Source: Ctena decussata
Taxonomy: Eukaryota > Mollusca > Bivalvia > Lucinida > Lucinidae
Assembly: GCA_963989385.1 (NCBI GenBank)
Contig: OZ022513.1
Location: forward strand, 22,943,928 to 23,007,927
Direction of reading: 5' to 3'
Length of the DNA stretch: 64,000 nt
The position numbers were made by a program, and so were the translations under genes. This document shows positions 22,898 to 33,914 of this stretch, in pieces (the first letter of the stretch is position 1; every line of letters starts with the position of its first letter). The notes below the pieces were generated by a model. The model worked only from the letters and a program-made list of their open reading frames with translations. It was not told where the DNA came from and did no database searches.

Positions 22898-22990
22898 CAG
22901 CGGGCACATGGCGTAGGATTGACGTCGATGCGACGTCGTTGCGTCGCACCGACGTCATTGCGACGTCATTACATCGTCGTAGGAACGTAA
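22898..22990. mobile_element. ACGTC-rich micro-MITE, copy 1
   Basis: CAGCGGGCACATGG begins a short palindromic segment containing GACGTCGATGCGACGTC, GTTGCGTCGCACCGACGTC and GACGTCATTGCGACGTCA-like words. The copy at 59594-59697 uses the same words and a CAGCAGGCACA start. Confidence 0.55.
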
Positions 22991-23739
22991 ATTATACTTT
23001 TTCCGGGACAAAACGGATTTAACCAGAAATATTGCTAAATTTCATCAGTCTCAAATTGGACTGCATTATCATACGGTATGTATATACTGATGCTGCCGCA
23101 CGCTAAGGCGCTTCATGAATACAGGAACACAGACGACCAGGATCAGCTTGCAAACCTGCGCAGTCCGATCAGAGCTGCTTTTGTACCTATCAGTCCACGA
23201 ATTTCAGGAAATCATCAGCATGAATATTAGAAACTCTGATCGGACTGTGCACGCGCCGCCGCGAGATCACACCGCCCGCGCATGCGCCAGCATGAGCGAA
23301 TCAGATCCCATAAAGACATGCATATATATAACCAGTTTATAGCTGGCAGCATATTTTCTTTCTTACAAGATTTTATTGTATTTTTAGCAAAAAAGAATCT
23401 CGCAACAGGTTACTACATTGCAGGTAAAAGGTGTTAAAATACATGATGTGAAAACAAGGGGATAAATGCATACTTGCTGCCGTAATTTCACGAAGTGATA
23501 CATAGATTCACAAATATCTATCTCAACATTTGTACAACATATGCATATGTATGAATGCCGTCGCATCCGCGCAGCCTCATCCGAGTCCTTCATATTCGTA
23601 CAATCTATGAATCCTGAGGCATCTATAAGAGACAAGTGACGACTCAGATCAGTCTGCGCAGATGCGCGCATTCTTTAGAATGTATAATGCACAAAAGGCT
23701 ACATCAATATATTTCGTCGCATAGTCAAGGACCTCTTTC

Positions 23740-25756
23740 GAAACTATAATTATAGAAATATTATATAAGTGTTGTATTGTAATCAGTTTTCATAATTATT
23801 TCAATGAAATTTGACAAGTTTCTTTGAGTTGTTGCATTTTGATTGTTCATCAATTCATTAAACTTTAAGATGTTTGGGTATCGTGTAAAGTAGGGTTGTA
23901 TAAATTTTTGCCTTTGTTCAGTAAAAAATACGCATTTCATTATGTAGTGAAATTCATCGCCTACTTCAAAACCACAGAGATTACAAATTCTTTCATTTAC
24001 TGGTTTAGATTGCCAGCGTCCCAATTCGACTGGTAGCTTATGATTTCTGGTTCTGAAAGCAGTTAATATTCTGCAAAGTTTATTTGGCAAGTTTTTGAAA
24101 TAGTTATTTATACCAAATTCATTTTTGATTAATCTATAATTTATGCCACTTGTTGATTTATTTAAAAGTGAATCCCATTTTTGTAAAAATCGATCCCTAA
24201 TTTTTTGCTTGAAAGCTTGGCAAAACCATTTCTTGTTTATTTCACTTTGGGACATCCATACATTTCCGAAACCGTTTGTTACTATCAGATTTTTTATGTT
24301 ACCGATCCAGTTAGATTTGCATTTTCCTTGTTCGTTTAAACTATAAATAATTTGATAAACCATTGTTGATAATTTATTGCTATTAAAATCTAGTAATTTA
24401 GTCCAGAACGAAGCCATCCTGGCTTTGATATCAACTTCTAACGGATAAATGCCAAGCTCTCCATAAACCATATATGATGGAGTCGATTTTTTCAGTTTAA
24501 GAATATGTTTAAAGAATTTTAATTGGACTCTTTCAATAATGTCTAAATTCCCACTGCCCCAGATTTCACAACCATAGAGTAAAACTGGTTTTATCATTTT
24601 GTTGAACAAATCAATTTGCATGTTAATTGGTAAATTCAGTGTCCTAGTTTTCCTTAGGAGAGAAAACATTGCATTGTTAGCTTGTTCTGCAATATGCTTT
24701 TTACAATTCAGATAAGATCCACTTCTAGACAAGAAAATGCCTAAATATTTATACTCGTTTACTAGGTCTAACTCTACTCCGTTATAGTAAAAGTGGTAGT
24801 TTTTGGGATATCTGCCAGCACCGAAGACTAAAATTTTTGTTTTGGAAATATTCACAGTCAGTTTCCATGTGTCGCAATATTGCTGAAATTTGTTTAACAT
24901 ATATTGTAAGTCCTCCTTGGTATTGCTAAATAAAACTGTGTCATCTGCAAAAAGTATGATAAAAATCTTTAGGTATGCGTATATATTGTTGTCATTTGTT
25001 TCACAGCTTACGCCATCAGCTTTATTCAAGTGGAAAAAATGTTCTAAATCATTTAAATAAAGGGAGAATAATACGGGGGACAAATTTTCCCCCTGACGAA
25101 CCCCTTTGCAACATGGGAAGAAAGCGGATGAGCCTTCCTGAGTAGATATTCGAGATTTTATATTGTTATACATATTTTTAATGAAATTTAAACACTTTCC
25201 ATTAACCATGTAATCTGTAAGTTTTGACCATAAACCACCCCTCCAAACGTTATCAAATGCTTGCTGAAAATCAATGAAAGAGCAAAAAAGTTTTTTACTA
25301 TTTGATTTAGACATTTCCATCAGGCTTTGTATAACAAATAGATTATCTAGCGTAGAAAATCCTTTACGAAACCCTGACTTGGAGGAGCTTATAACTTCAT
25401 ATTTTTCGACAAAATTACTTATTCTTGTGTTTATTATTGATGTAAAAAGTTTACCGAGACAGCTTAGTAAAGTTATAGGTCGGTAATTTTCAGGCAAACT
25501 TTTATTTCCTTTATTTTTATATATGGGTAAAATATCACCTAGGGCCCAACTCTCTGGCACGATGCCTTTTTCAAATAGAATATTGAATAGTTTTAAGTAA
25601 ATTGGTAAAAATATATGTATTGTGTTTTTAATGTGTTCATTAAGAACGTTATCAATACCCGGGCTTTTGTTATTTTTTAGCATTTTAACAGCAGATAAGA
25701 TTTCTTGGGTATTTATTGGTTGATTTATTTCTTCGTTTATAGCTGCTTTTATTCAG
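23740..25756 (-). mobile_element. 5'-truncated LINE insertion
   Basis: This is the element carrying the reverse transcriptase. The 3' side lies at lower coordinates; after the TAA at 23761-23763 no clear poly-A or repeat tail was recognised, so the left boundary is approximate. The right boundary is set where homologous coding ends. Just beyond it on the minus strand, GGCCATAAAGGCCCAATATC followed by TGAATAAA could be the 3' end of a second, adjacent element. Target-site duplications were not found. Confidence 0.7.
23761..25752 (-). CDS. Non-LTR retrotransposon (LINE) reverse transcriptase, 5'-truncated
   Basis: An uninterrupted frame of about 660 codons encodes the reverse-transcriptase part of a LINE ORF2. 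Numbering from the first internal methionine (codon at 25681-25683): LPENYRPITLLSCLGKL at 63-79 (fingers), FIDFQQAFDNV at 137-147 with the first catalytic aspartate, GVRQGENLSPVLF at 194-206, FADDTVLF at 245-252 (the catalytic YADD-type box), a YLGIFLS thumb motif near 313, and a C-terminal C-x2-C-x8-H-x4-C cluster at 567-584. Coding extends upstream of that methionine in frame (NNKSPG-type motif preceded by INTQEILSAVK) to a TGA at 25753-25755. No start codon belongs to it. The endonuclease domain is missing, as expected for incomplete target-primed reverse transcription. The intact frame suggests a fairly recent insertion. Clade not assigned. Confidence 0.93.
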   Translation of the reverse strand: MKAAINEEINQPINTQEILSAVKMLKNNKSPGIDNVLNEHIKNTIHIFLPIYLKLFNILFEKGIVPESWALGDILPIYKNKGNKSLPENYRPITLLSCLGKLFTSIINTRISNFVEKYEVISSSKSGFRKGFSTLDNLFVIQSLMEMSKSNSKKLFCSFIDFQQAFDNVWRGGLWSKLTDYMVNGKCLNFIKNMYNNIKSRISTQEGSSAFFPCCKGVRQGENLSPVLFSLYLNDLEHFFHLNKADGVSCETNDNNIYAYLKIFIILFADDTVLFSNTKEDLQYMLNKFQQYCDTWKLTVNISKTKILVFGAGRYPKNYHFYYNGVELDLVNEYKYLGIFLSRSGSYLNCKKHIAEQANNAMFSLLRKTRTLNLPINMQIDLFNKMIKPVLLYGCEIWGSGNLDIIERVQLKFFKHILKLKKSTPSYMVYGELGIYPLEVDIKARMASFWTKLLDFNSNKLSTMVYQIIYSLNEQGKCKSNWIGNIKNLIVTNGFGNVWMSQSEINKKWFCQAFKQKIRDRFLQKWDSLLNKSTSGINYRLIKNEFGINNYFKNLPNKLCRILTAFRTRNHKLPVELGRWQSKPVNERICNLCGFEVGDEFHYIMKCVFFTEQRQKFIQPYFTRYPNILKFNELMNNQNATTQRNLSNFIEIIMKTDYNTTLI

Positions 25757-25989
25757 ATATTGGGCCTTTATGGCCGTTCTTTCTATTGCATATCTTAACA
25801 GTTGATTCACTATGTGCGAAAAATTCAATCCTTTGTTGCAGTTAATTGTAGTATGCAAAGCTCTATCACAAACACGCAAGGCATGCAGACTCTTTACGTT
25901 TTATTGCTTGCCTGTTTTTAAATGCATTAATGAGGAAATACAGTGAAACACGCAGCCACTCCACATAGCATGCCTGCATAATGAGTGCT

Positions 25990-26214
25990 TGGTTGGTTGG
26001 TTGTCTTGGATTTAACGGCCCTTTGAGACAGTATTTCAGTCTATATCAGGCCGTCTCCTAAAGAGAGGGAGATAGGCAAGAGAAAAATGTCCAAACATTC
26101 CACATCCGCACCTACAGCAAACACAGTAAGACCATGCACTACTTTTATCCAAATAAGTAGGACGCCCCGGCACTGGAAGTTATACCCAGCACCATCGCCC
26201 GACCCGACCATCCT
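25990..26214 (+). mobile_element. GGTTTAACG interspersed repeat, copy 2
   Basis: The block order is as in copy 1: (TTGG)n, GGATTTAACGGCCCTTTGAG, ACAGTATTTCAGTCTATATC, GCCGTCTCCTAAAGAGAGGG, then GTAGGACGCCCCGGCACTGG. It is non-coding. Confidence 0.75.
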
Positions 26215-26219
26215 CTAAT

Positions 26220-27290
26220 GCATCACTTGTGATAGTTAAACTATATAGATAATGCTATGATGCAATAAGCAATTATATAAAGTATATATTAAGGTAATAC
26301 CATACGTCTATACTTTTAAATGTGCAGCCTTTTTTATACTTCCTACTCAAAACATATATTAAAGAAAGAGTAAGATACTGCATGAGCTATCCTTCCTATG
26401 CATGTGGAATTCCAGACCATCTTACAATCTTTCATAATGTAAACGCTTAACTTTTGTAATCTTCTTTCTATCGTCATTAAAATTTATTATGCTATGTCTA
26501 TTTCAGTGACTGGTAATAATATTTATTTTCAATAGTTCTTCACTGATATAAACTGCTTCGAAAGGAAAATTTATTTGTCCTATAGTATGTCACGATTGTT
26601 ACATTTTCTGTCATCTCGTATCATAGTGACAACAAATTATATTTAAATCCGCCCATTGTCCGTCTAAAGTCTTCGAGAAGCTTACACATTTGCGAAATTA
26701 ACCGAACAGCAGTTTGTATAAATAATTTTGATAATGAACACAATGACTACTGAATTTCAGCTCATGAAGGTTATGCTAACTGGCATGCCATCCTTGTAAA
26801 ACTTAAATACCCTTAACTCTTAACTTAAATATGTTTATTAAGGTGTTGATTATCACTGATTTGGGGCAAAGACATAAATCTGCATAAAATGCTGAAAATA
26901 CAACAGATCTTCCCAAAACTTAGCCCTCTTTATGTTAATTCTCACAATTCAGAAAACCCAAAATGCAGGACTTGTTGAAGTTAAAAAGAATTTATATAAG
27001 AAAAGACCAAAGGGTAATTTTGTGCGCAAAAATCTAAAAAAATGACCATCATTATTCAAAATGAAAGTAGGTCTGAACAACAATTAATGCATTATGAAGA
27101 GCATCCTAGCAATTATTTTTTTTCCAATTTTTTTGCACATTATCAGGCTGTGAAGATAAATAAAGATGTAGCCTGTGTCCAAATATTTGTCTAAAATACA
27201 CAGTAGAGTCTATTTTCAAGGTTGAATAATTTCAATAACACACCTGTCTTGGTCATTGTAATGTATATTTATACTGTGAGTATGACACAG
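26220..27290. other. AT-rich non-coding interval
   Basis: No gene, RNA or repeat was recognised. Only very short frames are present. Confidence 0.3.
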
Positions 27291-27295
27291 GTATT

Positions 27296-27478
27296 GGTTT
27301 GGTTGGGTTGGGTTTAACGGCCCTTTGAGACAGTATTTCAGTCTATATCGGGCCGTCTCCCGAAGAGAGGGAGAAAGACAGAAATGGTAGATGAGAGAAA
27401 AATGTCCAAACAACCCTACCCGCACCTACTGTAAGCACAGTTGGCCTTTGCCCTACTGTCATCCAAATCAGTAGGAAT
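27296..27478 (+). mobile_element. GGTTTAACG interspersed repeat, copy 3 (3'-shortened)
   Basis: It contains GGGTTTAACGGCCCTTTGAG, CGGGCCGTCTCCCGAAGAGA and CCAAATCAGTAGG but lacks the CGCCCCGGCACTGG end block. It is therefore shorter than copies 1 and 2. Confidence 0.7.
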
Positions 27479-28284
27479 GATACAGGTATAACTGCCCTAC
27501 CACCCTACCTGTATTTAATGATTGCAACCATTATACATGTACTATATACATGGTCAGACATTTGAGAAAAAGTTACTGTTTTTACATGGTCTAGCTTACA
27601 AAAATTATTTGAGACAGAGCTGGAACAAATAATTGCTATGGCGTTCTTTTTAATGCACTAAAGTACCTTCAGAGCTAAGTACAATTTCAAGCTGTCGGCT
27701 ATTACTTTACGATTAAATATTATGCACAGCTGAAAGATCTATGAAAATATAAAACACCAAGTATCGTTTTTTACAATATTGTATATTTTGTTATTTCAGA
27801 TTGCACGACAGAACGACGAAAGGAAACAACAGTGCCAGGATTCTAGATTAATGCACCCGAACTCCAAAAATATGCTATGAAATCTTGGATGCAGCTATGA
27901 ATTTTAAGGACACATTCTAACAATTTCTGTAGAGAAATCTAGGCACAAATACTAAGGATGAGATTTTTTAAAAAGGAGAGTTTTCTTCTAGCACTGTCAA
28001 AAGAGAATGGTTTTAATCGAGCTACCGTTATGACTACCAAAGTATGTCTTATGCAGAAGAAATCATTTTGTTATTACTGCATTTACTGATAATCCTAAGT
28101 TATTTACAATGCACTCATTGTATATTCCTATTATAAGTCATTATATTCATGCCAAACACTTCTGACAAAGAACTCATACAGAAAAGAAACTGTTGTGTGA
28201 GAATAATTTTTATTAGAGTATCCATTCAGTTTGTAATTGACTATCAAAACTATAACAAGAATAATTTATCGTACAACAGTCTTG

Positions 28285-28770
28285 TCGGTGCTGCGTCTGT
28301 GCTTTGATACAGTCATGTTGATGACAGTTGTTGGCAAAAAGCATTGAGGTAGCTAACTTTTGATAAAACTGCTATGATAACCTATGCGAATTTTCAACAA
28401 ATGATTTGTAAGGTGATTTATCCAAATTTTGGATAAGACTTACGGCTGTGCTTTGGTACAGAGTATTTCAAGGCAGGAATATCATTTCTCCTAGCTAGTT
28501 TGATTTTATCCAAATTTTGGATAAAATGAATACATTACTGAATAATTAGTGTATTGCTTTCCTTGCACAATAATTAATCCAAATTTTGGATAAAATTTTA
28601 GGTTCTGCGTTTGGGTGCAGTGTAGGTCAAGACAGGGTGTTTCTTTGTCCACGCTTGTTTGATTTTTATCCAAAATTTGGATAACGGCAAGCTATAGCAA
28701 TAGTCTACTGAGAAATCGATATAATCAATGAAGTATAGGTAGTGTCTCTTCTGCAAAGTTTTATCCAAAT
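28285..28770. repeat. Degenerate ~155-bp tandem repeat, two palindromes per unit
   Basis: A CTGTGCTTTGGTACAG-like landmark occurs near 28296, 28446 and 28605, and TAGTTTGATTTT / TTGTTTGATTTT precedes a TTATCC palindrome in consecutive units. Units are strongly diverged except for the palindromes, which remain nearly identical. Confidence 0.55.
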
Positions 28771-29008
28771 TTTGGATAAAGCTTTCCCGGCTTTCACAGT
28801 TGATTTTCGAACAAGGATTTTTTTTCACGTAATGTGTCAGTGTTTGGACACAATTAACTTTATGCCATATAGCATGTAGTTTTATCCAAATTTTGGATAA
28901 AAATTCTATGTTAATGATCGCCCATTTTATTAGAAGTTTTGTTTATCCGAATTTTGGATAACACTCCATGATAAAGTCTGTGTCCGAACATTTTTATTCT
29001 TATCCAAA
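28418..29008. repeat. Array of TTATCCAAATTTTGGATAA palindromes
   Basis: Copies are at 28418-28436, 28504-28526, 28574-28595, 28666-28684, 28760-28780, 28880-28902 and 28943-28961, with a half copy at about 29000. The best ones read TTTTATCCAAA-T-TTTGGATAAAA, a perfect 11-bp inverted repeat around one base. One copy (28666) has the centre in opposite orientation. Spacing is about 60-120 bp. The surrounding sequence varies much more than the palindromes. Confidence 0.85.
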
Positions 29009-29090
29009 AGCATAGAGCCAGTTTGAGCAAATGGATTTGCTCAAACGTAAATGGACACAGTTTTATGTAGAAAAAAAAATATGTATATCC

Positions 29091-29170
29091 CTGGCGGGAT
29101 TCGAACCTCCGTCCCAAAATTTTACCTTGCGCACCACTGATGCGCTATCGGCTAAACCACTGAGCCACAC
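29091..29170 (-). pseudogene. tRNA-like sequence 1 of a pair
   Basis: On the minus strand GGCTCAGTGGTTTAGCC gives a perfect four-pair D-arm with box A. GCGCATCAGTGGTGCGC gives a perfect five-pair anticodon arm with loop TCAGTGG (nominal anticodon AGT). GGTTCGAATCC is a good box B. The loop has C instead of the near-universal U before the anticodon, the T-stem is imperfect and the acceptor ends do not pair. Most likely a tRNA pseudogene or tRNA-derived repeat head. Confidence 0.6.
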
Positions 29171-29581
29171 TAAACATTTCCAGAGGAGTGATAATATTAT
29201 CGTATTATTGGTAAGTATTTGGCGGAGCGGTTAGCGAGAGTGGTTCCCGTCTTCCGATAAATTCACTTAAATTATTGTTACAACAATTGACTCGATTGTA
29301 AAACACTATGCGTCTTCAGAGCAACTAATTTTATCTAAGTAGGATCAGTTGTTATGATTTCAAACAAACAGGGAAGAAACTACCCTTGCTGGGAACTAAA
29401 TAAACATCTGAATGAATGGGACGTTAGAATATCTATATTTCAACTAAAATTCGGTTGCAAATATATTTAGTCCAAATTGTACTTGTGAAAATAAGCGGAA
29501 GTGTAAAAAAAAAAAAAATAAATAAATAATAAGAAAAAACGTAGTGGAGAAAAAATAATATGAAAAAAAAATAGTTTGTTA

Positions 29582-29655
29582 CTGGGATTCGAACCTCCGC
29601 GCGATAGACATTTGGATTATAAGACTGACTACTTACGCATTGCGCTATAAGGGCG
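29582..29655 (-). pseudogene. tRNA-Met-like sequence 2 of a pair
   Basis: On the minus strand GCCCTTATAGCGCAATGCGT, GTCAGTCTTATAATCCAAAT and GGAGGTTCGAATCCC line up with the elongator tRNA-Met pattern (TAGCGCAG..., GTCAGTCTCATAATCT, GTTCGA). The anticodon position reads TAT instead of CAT. The anticodon stem and acceptor stem are broken. It shares the CGGAGGTTCGAATCCC end with the sequence at 29091. Call: decayed tRNA-Met-derived sequence. Confidence 0.6.
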
Positions 29656-29659
29656 AACT

Positions 29660-30755
29660 GAATAATGTGTATTCTTATTATCTACTTATCACCTAATGAA
29701 ATCAAACCAATCAGCAGAACGGCAGTCGGATTGTTTGATTTCGGTAGAGAGGAAATTTCTGTTTCATTTATGATGATAAGTGCAAAATGGATGTTAGAGG
29801 TGATGCATGCAAACAGAACCTAAGAATTCTATAACTTGTAGCTTATGATATATCTAAAAACTAATAAGTAACTATGAAAATAGTCCTATTTATATCAACA
29901 CAACGGTACTAAATAACAATGCACCACCCCTTTATGTGTACTCAGAGTACACGTTACTAAATATTCACGTTATCTGAATTACACCCGAGTAATTCAGCAA
30001 GGTTGTGTTGACAATATGATTATACACACTCTGCTAACTTTTATTAAAGATGCACATATACACGTCAGTCACTGAACATAGGATTATACATGTATTTAAA
30101 TCTTGTTGACAGTAAAAATGGGAATATTTGTACAAGTCATGTGATGAAACTGCAAGGAAAAAACTATTAAAATTTTCTTACCGTACCTTTGTGACTTAAA
30201 ATCCTGCTATATTATGGATACACAACACACAAAAACAGCACAATATGAAGAGTCTGTCAGTTGTGAAACTGACCGAGTGTTCATATAGAATGTACACTAC
30301 AAGCTTATTTAACTCCATACACGAGTGTTCTGTCCGTTGTCCTCACAATCCTATAGCTGTCATCCGCAGGTAAGGAATCGCGAAACAATTTATTTGACAG
30401 TTAAAGTTGGGCCCATTATTACACGTGATTGAAGTAAATAAACAAAATGGCGTCTCCGGAGGTGTTAATCCATTGGATCGCGCATGCATAAAATTATGAT
30501 GTCACAGCCTATGAATAACCAGTATCACCATATAAGGAATATAAAATCCCAAGCACTGAATATTATTATATCCTGTGTACACAGCAACGAGCTCAAGAGT
30601 GTAATTCCAAAGGTACACACTGGCCACCAATTGTCACCGACTGGATTCTTCACCTTTGGGGTTGAATACACAATGAACAGTATGCATTTTATGTACAGAT
30701 GATTTAATGGTTGTATATGCAGATGGATCAACTCAATATCAATGGCACATCATGG
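29660..30755. other. Non-coding interval
   Basis: Small hairpins are visible near 29938 (TGTACTCAGAGTACA) and 29975 (CTGAATTAC...GTAATTCAG). No gene recognised. Confidence 0.3.
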
Positions 30756-30759
30756 ACAT

Positions 30760-30854
30760 CTGTAATTAAATATATGCAATATATATTTAATGTCATAACA
30801 AACAATTAGACATAGATCTTACAGAAAAGTATAGACCTTATCTGCTTAATATCT
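30760..30854 (+). repeat. 95-bp direct repeat, left copy
   Basis: It runs from CTGTAATTAAATATATGC to CTGCTTAATATCT. It is identical, base for base, to 31046-31140. The intervening 191 bp is unrelated AT-rich sequence. Confidence 0.95.
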
Positions 30855-31045
30855 GTAAGCTGGTGAAATGGTTAAATGAAATGGTACGGATTTATGAAAT
30901 TTACAACAAACTTGAATGTCTTGCAGTTTCATGTACAACACACTGTTTCAAATATTTCTAAAAATATCTTGACAAACTATAATTATCTTAACCTTAATCT
31001 TTACAACTAACATCTGCTAAATGCAAAATATGAAAAAGCACATAC

Positions 31046-31140
31046 CTGTAATTAAATATATGCAATATATATTTAATGTCATAACAAACAATTAGACATA
31101 GATCTTACAGAAAAGTATAGACCTTATCTGCTTAATATCT
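31046..31140 (+). repeat. 95-bp direct repeat, right copy
   Basis: Exact second copy of 30760-30854, offset 286 bp. Perfect identity implies a very recent duplication or gene conversion, or a local assembly artefact. Confidence 0.95.
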
Positions 31141-31289
31141 AACTGGCAAGTGCACTAGAGCATGCATTGTGAACATGCATATTAGTATTGTGTCATGCGA
31201 AGTAACGGTAAATGTCTGACTTATGTTGGGTAAATGTATTTTATCAAGGGATTGTATGGTCAGAAAGGCAGTTACGTCAAAATACCACA

Positions 31290-31680
31290 GTGCATAACCG
31301 AATGGGCATCCACTGGGTATAACCCGAAATGCACAAATAAAAACAAAACAGATTATGGTTATTTAAATTTTATTCTACATTTCTTGACCTATGACACATG
31401 TACGACTGAAATATCAAAATATGAGCCCGTCCAGATAGAAATCGACCTGATGATGTGCGACGTGAAACTGAGATAAATGACGTCAAACGTCGACGTTACG
31501 TCAGAAGATTTTACCGCTGTTTCACACGGCAGACGACTGAAATTTGATATGAATGTTTATACTGTTGGAATCCACCGTAGCCGCTTATTTGATCCCAGGA
31601 ATTCAGAAATACGATTCTTTGAAGCATTATGCGTCACCAAAAATACAGTTTGCGTTTATAACCGACTTTAATAAGAACTT
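31290..31680 (-). repeat. Dispersed repeat with GGTCGATTTCTATCTG block
   Basis: The minus-strand words GGTCGATTTCTATCTGGACG and GGGCTCATAT near 31425-31450 match the plus-strand words GGTCGATTTCTATCTGACGG and GCTCATAT at 36822-36850. The two adjacent short open frames here (80 and 64 codons) have no recognisable motif and are probably part of this repeat. Confidence 0.45.
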
Positions 31681-32650
31681 AAAAAACACTTTATTCAAGA
31701 ACTAATCGGGAGTTAATTGTTCGCAGATGTGTCGTAAAACAGTTTGAGACTGTCTTCGGTTCTAGTTTATGTTCATAAATTTTCAAGTTTGAGCCATAGT
31801 AAAAATTCTGGTTTATATTTTGTGAAAAAATAATCTAAAAATTGAAAAAAAGTTGTGTTTTACTTTCGCTTAAAATTGTAATTTGTTTGCTTTATCGCAG
31901 TTCCGGAGAGTAACACACACAGAAATCCCTTTTTTAAAGCGGCACCTAAATGAGCAATATATTCGCCTTTAAATTACCAAAAATTGGCATATGTGGGGAT
32001 GTGGAAATGCGGGAGGGAAGAAGGGGCAGAGCAATGCATGAAACTGCTTTCTCCAATCCTTCAGAGCACTCTGTTGTACGCCAGCTTATTCTGGAGTACT
32101 ATCAGTACTCTGCCTTGTTAACTTGGTTTAAAATAATAAAAGCCAATATGCACGAAATTCAGTATAAAATAGATCTAGTCTAAAAACAATAGTCGAACTG
32201 GTTTAACACTCAAATTGTATTTTTACATGATAGTGAGAAAATATAAACGACGACGGAAAAGGACTGGGATTTTGCAAGATACAGTTACATATCAATTTAA
32301 ACTTCTGTTTAGTATGAAATTTGTAATCAAGACTCCCTTACAAGAAATGCAGACGAAAAGTGTCATATGGACGGACACTCGGCGCCAGGTTGTGCAACTA
32401 TGGTTATATACCACCGAGCCAGTTGGAGAACGTCGTTACGAGAAGTGAAACAGAACAGAACAGACGAAAACTGTTAGAGACTTGAAAAAACATCGTGCAG
32501 CATTACCTGAAATAAGATAGCGAACTTTACATTGTTATTGTTTATGCATAATTAGATTCAGACTTTCAGAACTTTTAAATTATTTTCTAAAGCATGCCTT
32601 TTATCTATTGATCAGTGCTACAGAAATAATTGGAGTGTTAATATTTGCTG
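31680..32650. other. Non-coding interval
   Basis: No gene, RNA or repeat family recognised. Confidence 0.3.
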
Positions 32651-33767
32651 TAATGGCTACAAGCCCTGCTAGGCTTCGTTCACATGTGCAAAGTTTCTGT
32701 GACAAAGTAGATGTGGCTTTGAAAACATTGCTCATGTGAATAAAAATATTCCACATTTTCATTGCCAAATTTATACGGTAAAGATTTTATGACATACAAA
32801 ATTTGTCCGTTTGAACAGAAAATTTGCCATGGAATATGTAACAAAGAAACTAGCTATGGGGCAGATAAAACTTTGCTCATAATCAAATACGTTTGATTTT
32901 GAACAAAGTATATTAACCAAGAAAATGTGGCATGGTTATCCGTGCACTTGGGCAAAGTTTATTTGTCCAGGTAACTTTGCCAATTGATCTTTGATCGTGT
33001 GGACAGAGGAGCAAATTTTTCCTTGCAAAGAGCTTTCCACTGTTTCAGTCCTAATCTAAAGACGAACCGTATCACATTTTTAACACGTCAGCGCATTGTT
33101 AGCACGACATGTGTCGTAAAGGTTCTAAGTACTGGGACAGATTGGTTTGCATAAATGGTGCAGAATCAGAGAGGGCTGCGCATAAGGAGCAGTCTGGTCG
33201 GGGCTGCAATGTTTGCTATCTAGTTTGAATTTTTATGACGCATTGTTAAGTTGTAAGTTCAAGCTGTTCCCTTTAAAATCAATTGCGATGTTTTCTTGGA
33301 TGTCCCTTGCTTTGAAATTGTTACAGTACATACATGTGTCCACTACAGCGTGACGAAAACGTTAACCTCTAACAGCGATATGTTTAGGGTACAAATATGG
33401 TGGACACTATGGCCCTCATGTTAATATAAGTATATAAATATGAGAAGTTTTCATAGTTTGGCAAGATAGGAAATAAAAGTCCTATAAATAAATGAAATCT
33501 TATAATAGTTAGTATAATTTAAACATATAACGGATCCCACGTATATGCGAAAACATTTATAGGAAAATACTTAGCAGCAGGAGAAAGGTACTAGTACAGT
33601 TCGTCGGTGAAATATGTTATATTATGTTAATATTACGTCATGAATTTGAAAACTTTGGGCGACGGAACACATATTAAGGATAATAATAACTTCTTTCTTC
33701 TCGTGGTGATAAAAGTAGAAATTATATTTAGTACGGATTATGTATAATGCACCATGATTGACCTTTT

Positions 33768-33772
<5 letters not shown>

Positions 33773-33805
<33 letters not shown>
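33773..33805. repeat. (CT)n microsatellite
   Basis: A clean CT run of about 16 units. It produces a spurious arginine/glutamate-rich minus-strand frame. Confidence 0.95.
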
Positions 33806-33806
<1 letters not shown>

Positions 33807-33914
33807 ACTCTATCTGATATTGTAATCTTACTATTTTATTTGTTAATTCAATAATTAAGAGTTTCAAAATGCTACGTATATATGTTTTGACATGTATTGT
33901 CATGTTTTTGTATG

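Noticed and set aside
22480..23022. 180-codon plus-strand frame
   Set aside because: It runs through a foldback element and an ACGTC micro-MITE, has no domain, and its composition changes with the repeats.
25685..25879. Possible upstream part of the LINE protein
   Set aside because: It is in a different frame from the reverse transcriptase; the true in-frame extension stops at 25753-25755.
28418..29008. CRISPR-like regular repeats
   Set aside because: The repeats are short palindromes with irregular spacing in a eukaryotic genome and no cas genes; spacers are not of uniform length.
29091..29655. Functional tRNA genes
   Set aside because: Acceptor stems do not pair; one has C before the anticodon, the other a broken anticodon stem.
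30760..31140. LTR retrotransposon from the paired 95-bp repeats
   Set aside because: Only 191 bp separates them, there is no primer site, coding or TG...CA boundary.
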